Source: Setophaga petechia (Eukaryota; Chordata; Aves; Passeriformes; Parulidae). From it: DNA of 64,000 nt. This document shows positions 62,544-64,000 of the stretch, piece after piece. The notes beneath the pieces are model-generated. The model did not search any database and had not been told where the DNA came from. It saw nothing but the letters and a program-made list of their open reading frames with translations. Each line of letters starts with the position of its first letter. Position 1 is the stretch's first letter. A program made the translations under genes and the position numbers. The DNA is taken from the NCBI GenBank assembly GCA_024362935.1, contig JANCRA010000001.1:53479501-53543500 (forward strand). The letters are read 5' to 3'.

Positions 62544-64000
62544 CCTAGGGTGAGGGTTTTTTAATCCAAAAAGCCCTGAGCTCCAGGCACACTGCAACTG
62601 CAAAAGGTATCCCAAGGAGAGCGCAAAAGCAACACAACATGGCTGCCTCCACAGCTTTTTCTTTGATGCCATCCCTAACCCTAGGCTGATTTACCTGTCT
62701 AGGGCTAGGGTTAGGGTTAAGCCTAGGGTTAGGGTTTTTTAAATGAGAAAGACTTGAGCTCCAGACACAATTCAGCTGGCAAAGGCATCCCAAGGGGATC
62801 GAAAAAGTGCCACAACATGGCTGCCTACGCACATTTTTCCTTGGGACCGTCCCTAACCCTAGGCTGATTGACCAGTTTAGGGGTTAGGGTTACGCCTAGG
62901 GTAAGGGTTTTTTAATCCAGAAAGCCCTGAGCTCCAGGCACACTGCAGCTGCAAAAGGTATCCCAAGGGGAGCGCAAAAGCACCACAACATGGCTGCCTC
63001 CACAGCTTTTTCTTTGGTGCCATCCCTAACCCTAGGCTGATTTACCTGTCTAGGGCTAGGGTTAGGGTTACGCCTAGGGTTAGGGTTTTTTAAATGAGAA
63101 AGGCTTGAGCTCCAGACACAATTCAGCTGGCAAAGGCATCCCAAGGGGATCGAAAAAGTGCCACAACATGGCTGCCTCTGCACATTTTTCCTTGGGACCG
63201 TCCCTAACCCTAGGCTGATTGACCAGTTTAGTAGTTAGGGTTACGCCTAGGGTAAGGGTGGTTTAATCCAAAAAGCCCTGAGCTCCAGGCACACTGCAAC
63301 TGCAAAAGGTATCCCATGGGGAGCGCAAAAGCGCCGCGACATGGCTGCCTCCACAGCTTTTTCTTTGGTGCCATCCCTAACCCTAGGCTGATTTACCTGT
63401 CTAGGGCTAGGGTTAGGGTTACGCCTAGGGTTAGGGTTTTTTAAATGAGAAAGGCTTGAGCTCCAGACACAATTCAGCTGGCAAAGGCATCCCAAGTGGA
63501 TCGAAAAAGTGCCACAACATGGCTGCCTCCGCACATTTTTCCTTGGGACCGTCCCTAACCCTAGGCTGATTGACCAGTTTAGTAGTTAGGGTTACGCCTT
63601 GGGTAAGGGTTTTTTAATCCAGAAAGCCCTGAGCTCCAGGCACACTGCAACTGCAAAAGGTATCCCAAGGGGAGCGCAAAATCGCCACGACATCGCTGCC
63701 TCCACAGCTTTTTCTTTGGTGCCATCCCTAACCCTAGTCTGTTTTACCTGTCTAGGGCTAGAGTTAGGGTTACGCCTAGGGTTAGGGTTTTTTAAATGAG
63801 AAAGGCTTGAGCTCCAGACACAATTCAGCTGGCAAAGGCATCCCAAGGGGGTCGAAAAAGTGCCACAACATGGCTGCCTCCGCACATTTTTCCTTGGGAC
63901 CGTCCCTAACCCTAGGCTGATTGACCAGTTTAGTAGTTAGGGTTACGCCTAGGGTAAGGGTCGTTTAATCCAAAAAGCCCTGAGCTCCAGGCACACTGCA
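62544..64000. repeat. 7-unit higher-order repeat, copy 2 (partial, cut by window end)
   Basis: G (62544), P (62895), H (63246), V (63597, starting CCTTGGGTAAGG as in 61140) and the first 53 bases of the next unit (63948) follow copy 1 at 2,456-2,457 bp spacing. Small private changes include CCCAAGGAGAGCG near 62612, CTGCCTACGC near 62822 and GGGTGGTTTAATCC near 63257. Confidence 0.85.

Larger units (their letters stand above)
1..64000. repeat. 351-bp dimeric satellite array with telomere-like motifs, spanning the whole window
   Basis: About 182 head-to-tail copies of a 351-bp unit fill the window, and no other sequence is present apart from a run of Ns. Unit starts fall at 2, 353, 704, 1055 and so on; 2 to 11234 is exactly 32 x 351, 28090 to 37567 exactly 27 x 351, and 49558 to 60088 exactly 30 x 351. 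All units are in the same orientation and the array is cut by both window edges (position 2 starts a unit; 63948-64000 is a partial one). Each half-unit contains TTAGGG and CCCTAA motifs, so the satellite probably arose from or captured interstitial telomeric DNA. This is typical of eukaryotic subtelomeric or heterochromatic satellite. I do not recognise the family. No transposon, gene or structural RNA was seen. Confidence 0.97.

Noticed and set aside
1..64000. CRISPR array
   Set aside because: Repeats are 351 bp and contiguous, with no short repeat and unique spacer pattern.
1..64000. True telomere tract
   Set aside because: No long run of perfect TTAGGG is present. Motifs are short, degenerate, in both orientations and embedded in a complex 351-bp unit.
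1..64000. Transposon or retroelement insertion within the array
   Set aside because: Unit spacing is kept throughout apart from 1-5 bp indels and the N gap, and no foreign segment is visible.

Overview
The whole window is one uninterrupted head-to-tail satellite DNA array. I see no protein-coding gene, RNA gene, transposon, CRISPR array or unique single-copy sequence. The basic unit is 351 bp, present about 182 times plus a partial copy at the right edge. Each unit is a dimer of two diverged half-repeats: A, about 178 bp, starting CCTAGGGTAAGGG, and B, about 173 bp, starting CCTAGGGTTAGGG and followed by TTTTTTAAATGAG. Each half carries degenerate telomere-type DNA (TTAGGG on one strand, CCCTAA on the other) in inverted arrangement. 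All units point the same way, and the array runs off both ends of the window.

Organism: a large, homogeneous, CpG-containing satellite with higher-order repeats and TTAGGG-type motifs suggests a eukaryotic chromosome with TTAGGG telomeres, such as a vertebrate or another metazoan. A subtelomeric, pericentromeric or other heterochromatic block is likely. I do not recognise the satellite family and cannot name the species. The repeated short ORFs (about 95 codons on the minus strand, 61 on the plus strand) start with GTG or TTG. They recur only because 351 is divisible by 3, and they are not genes.

Layout: diagnostic variants let each 351-bp unit be typed. I use private letters for this. G has TTTGATGCC. 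P has CTGCAGCTGC. H has CCCATGGGG plus CCCAAGTGG. V has TAGTCTGTTTTACC plus CTAGAGTTAGGG. R is a GCGCCGCGACATGG unit, usually with CTCCCCACA. C has CCTACGGTAAGG plus CACGCTGCAACTGC. Z has CGCCGGGGGTAAGG plus CTGCAAATGC. Q has GAGCGGAAAAGCG. K has CTCAAGACAC plus GGCTTCCTCC. E has CATGTCTGCC. X is an unlabelled unit between E and N. N has TTATGGTTAAGCC. Numbers 1 to 11 are positions in the right-hand 11-unit repeat.

Read this way, the array is a patchwork of higher-order repeats (HORs). A 12-unit cassette G-P-H-V-R-C-Z-Q-K-E-X-N is intact at 15797-20016 and 31249-35460. It carries a 4-unit internal insertion at 5267-10882, and truncated versions lie elsewhere. At 5267-12634 it continues into units 7-8-9-10-11, which suggests an ancestral HOR of 17 units (about 5.97 kb). 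At 48507-60087 an 11-unit HOR of 3,861 bp is repeated three times in tandem. From 60088 to the end a 7-unit HOR of about 2,457 bp is repeated about 1.6 times. A 100-N assembly gap lies at 47330-47429. Unit typing was done by eye, so types are approximate and individual units are mosaics. The array has no genes acting together; its content is evidence of unequal exchange, local duplication, gene conversion and CpG decay in a satellite.
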